Shown: one piece after another, positions 63,893-64,000 of the stretch | How positions within the stretch are numbered: position 1 is the first letter of the stretch | Layout: each line of letters starts with the position of its first letter | DNA from: Aridibacter famidurans | GTDB taxonomy: Bacteria > Acidobacteriota > Blastocatellia > Pyrinomonadales > Pyrinomonadaceae | Length of the DNA: 64,000 nucleotides | NCBI GenBank assembly: GCA_024103495.1 | Contig: JAGFIQ010000050.1 | Location: forward strand, 1 to 64,000 | Direction: 5' to 3' | The notes under the pieces: model-generated | Told to the model about the DNA's origin: nothing | What the model saw: only the letters and a program-made list of their open reading frames with translations | The model's database searches: none | Made by a program: the position numbers and the translations under genes

Positions 63893-64000
63893 TTAGCCGC
63901 CACCCTCGATTTCGTCGCGTCTCCAAAAGAGATAGACAAAGTAGATCGCCGCTCCGACCGCAGCCGCGATCCCGACCTGCACGAAGTCGAAGATCTTCAC
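63893..64000 (-). CDS. Membrane protein, C-terminal end (truncated by window)
   Basis: An open minus-strand frame ends at 63893 and runs off the right edge. The visible 35 residues have one hydrophobic segment (VGIAAAVGAAIYFVYLFW) followed by a charged tail RRDEIEGGG. The start lies beyond 64000. It converges on coaX. No function can be given. Confidence 0.45.
   Translation of the reverse strand: MKIFDFVQVGIAAAVGAAIYFVYLFWRRDEIEGGG

Overview
The window looks like a chromosomal segment of an Acidobacteriota genome, probably class Blastocatellia (Pyrinomonadaceae-like). That assignment is inference. It rests on the GC-rich coding style, FG-GAP/VCBS repeat proteins, a Cys-rich-headed PEGA/FGE-sulfatase Ser/Thr kinase, zinc-ribbon membrane proteins, and many short palindromic intergenic repeats. 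No rRNA, tRNA, CRISPR array, transposase or prophage was recognised.

Region by region. Positions 1-2200 hold the end of an FG-GAP repeat protein and a secreted metalloprotease-like/alpha-beta-hydrolase fusion. Positions 2300-8900 (minus strand) hold a fatty-acid block. A consensus promoter precedes yceD-rpmF-fabH-fabD-acpP-fabF, with a hairpin between acpP and fabF. It is followed by etfB-etfA under a separate promoter that overlaps a FadR(YsiA)-like palindrome. Positions 9050-13150 hold pyrimidine synthesis: pyrD divergent from pyrR-pyrB-pyrC, with an intrinsic-terminator-like hairpin between pyrR and pyrB. Positions 13200-18700 hold envelope proteins (beta-barrel, TerC, lipoproteins, a cyclase-family hydrolase) and a TPR gene bracketed by an inverted repeat.

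Positions 18700-29700 contain rluA-type pseudouridine synthase, glnE, a COQ10/START-like protein, a degenerate SDR, glutamate dehydrogenase, a DUF389 membrane protein and a TonB protein. Positions 29900-41500 contain a TspO-like protein, an aroD-aroE fusion, a zinc-finger protein, a ThiF/MoeB enzyme, an orphan secreted protein beside a repeat cluster, NDH-2, a propeller protein, a classical SDR and a serine beta-lactamase-family hydrolase. Positions 41600-48200 contain zinc-ribbon proteins around rlmB, a NYN nuclease, an RDD membrane protein and an RqcH/NFACT protein.

Positions 48500-54800 (minus strand) hold a signalling/transport cluster: a PEGA-FGE Ser/Thr kinase, a protein joining three FHA domains to an ABCG-type transporter, and a TlpA-like lipoprotein. 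leuS follows. Positions 58000-64000 hold a coupled small gene plus a HEAT-repeat protein whose TlpA-like domain has lost its cysteines, then egtB-egtD (ergothioneine), birA, a small acidic protein, coaX and the end of a membrane protein at the right edge.

The items most worth follow-up are the FHA-transporter/kinase cluster, the cysteine-less HEAT-TlpA protein, the FadR-like operator at etfBA, the inverted repeat bracketing the TPR gene, and the SDR lacking its catalytic Ser and Tyr.
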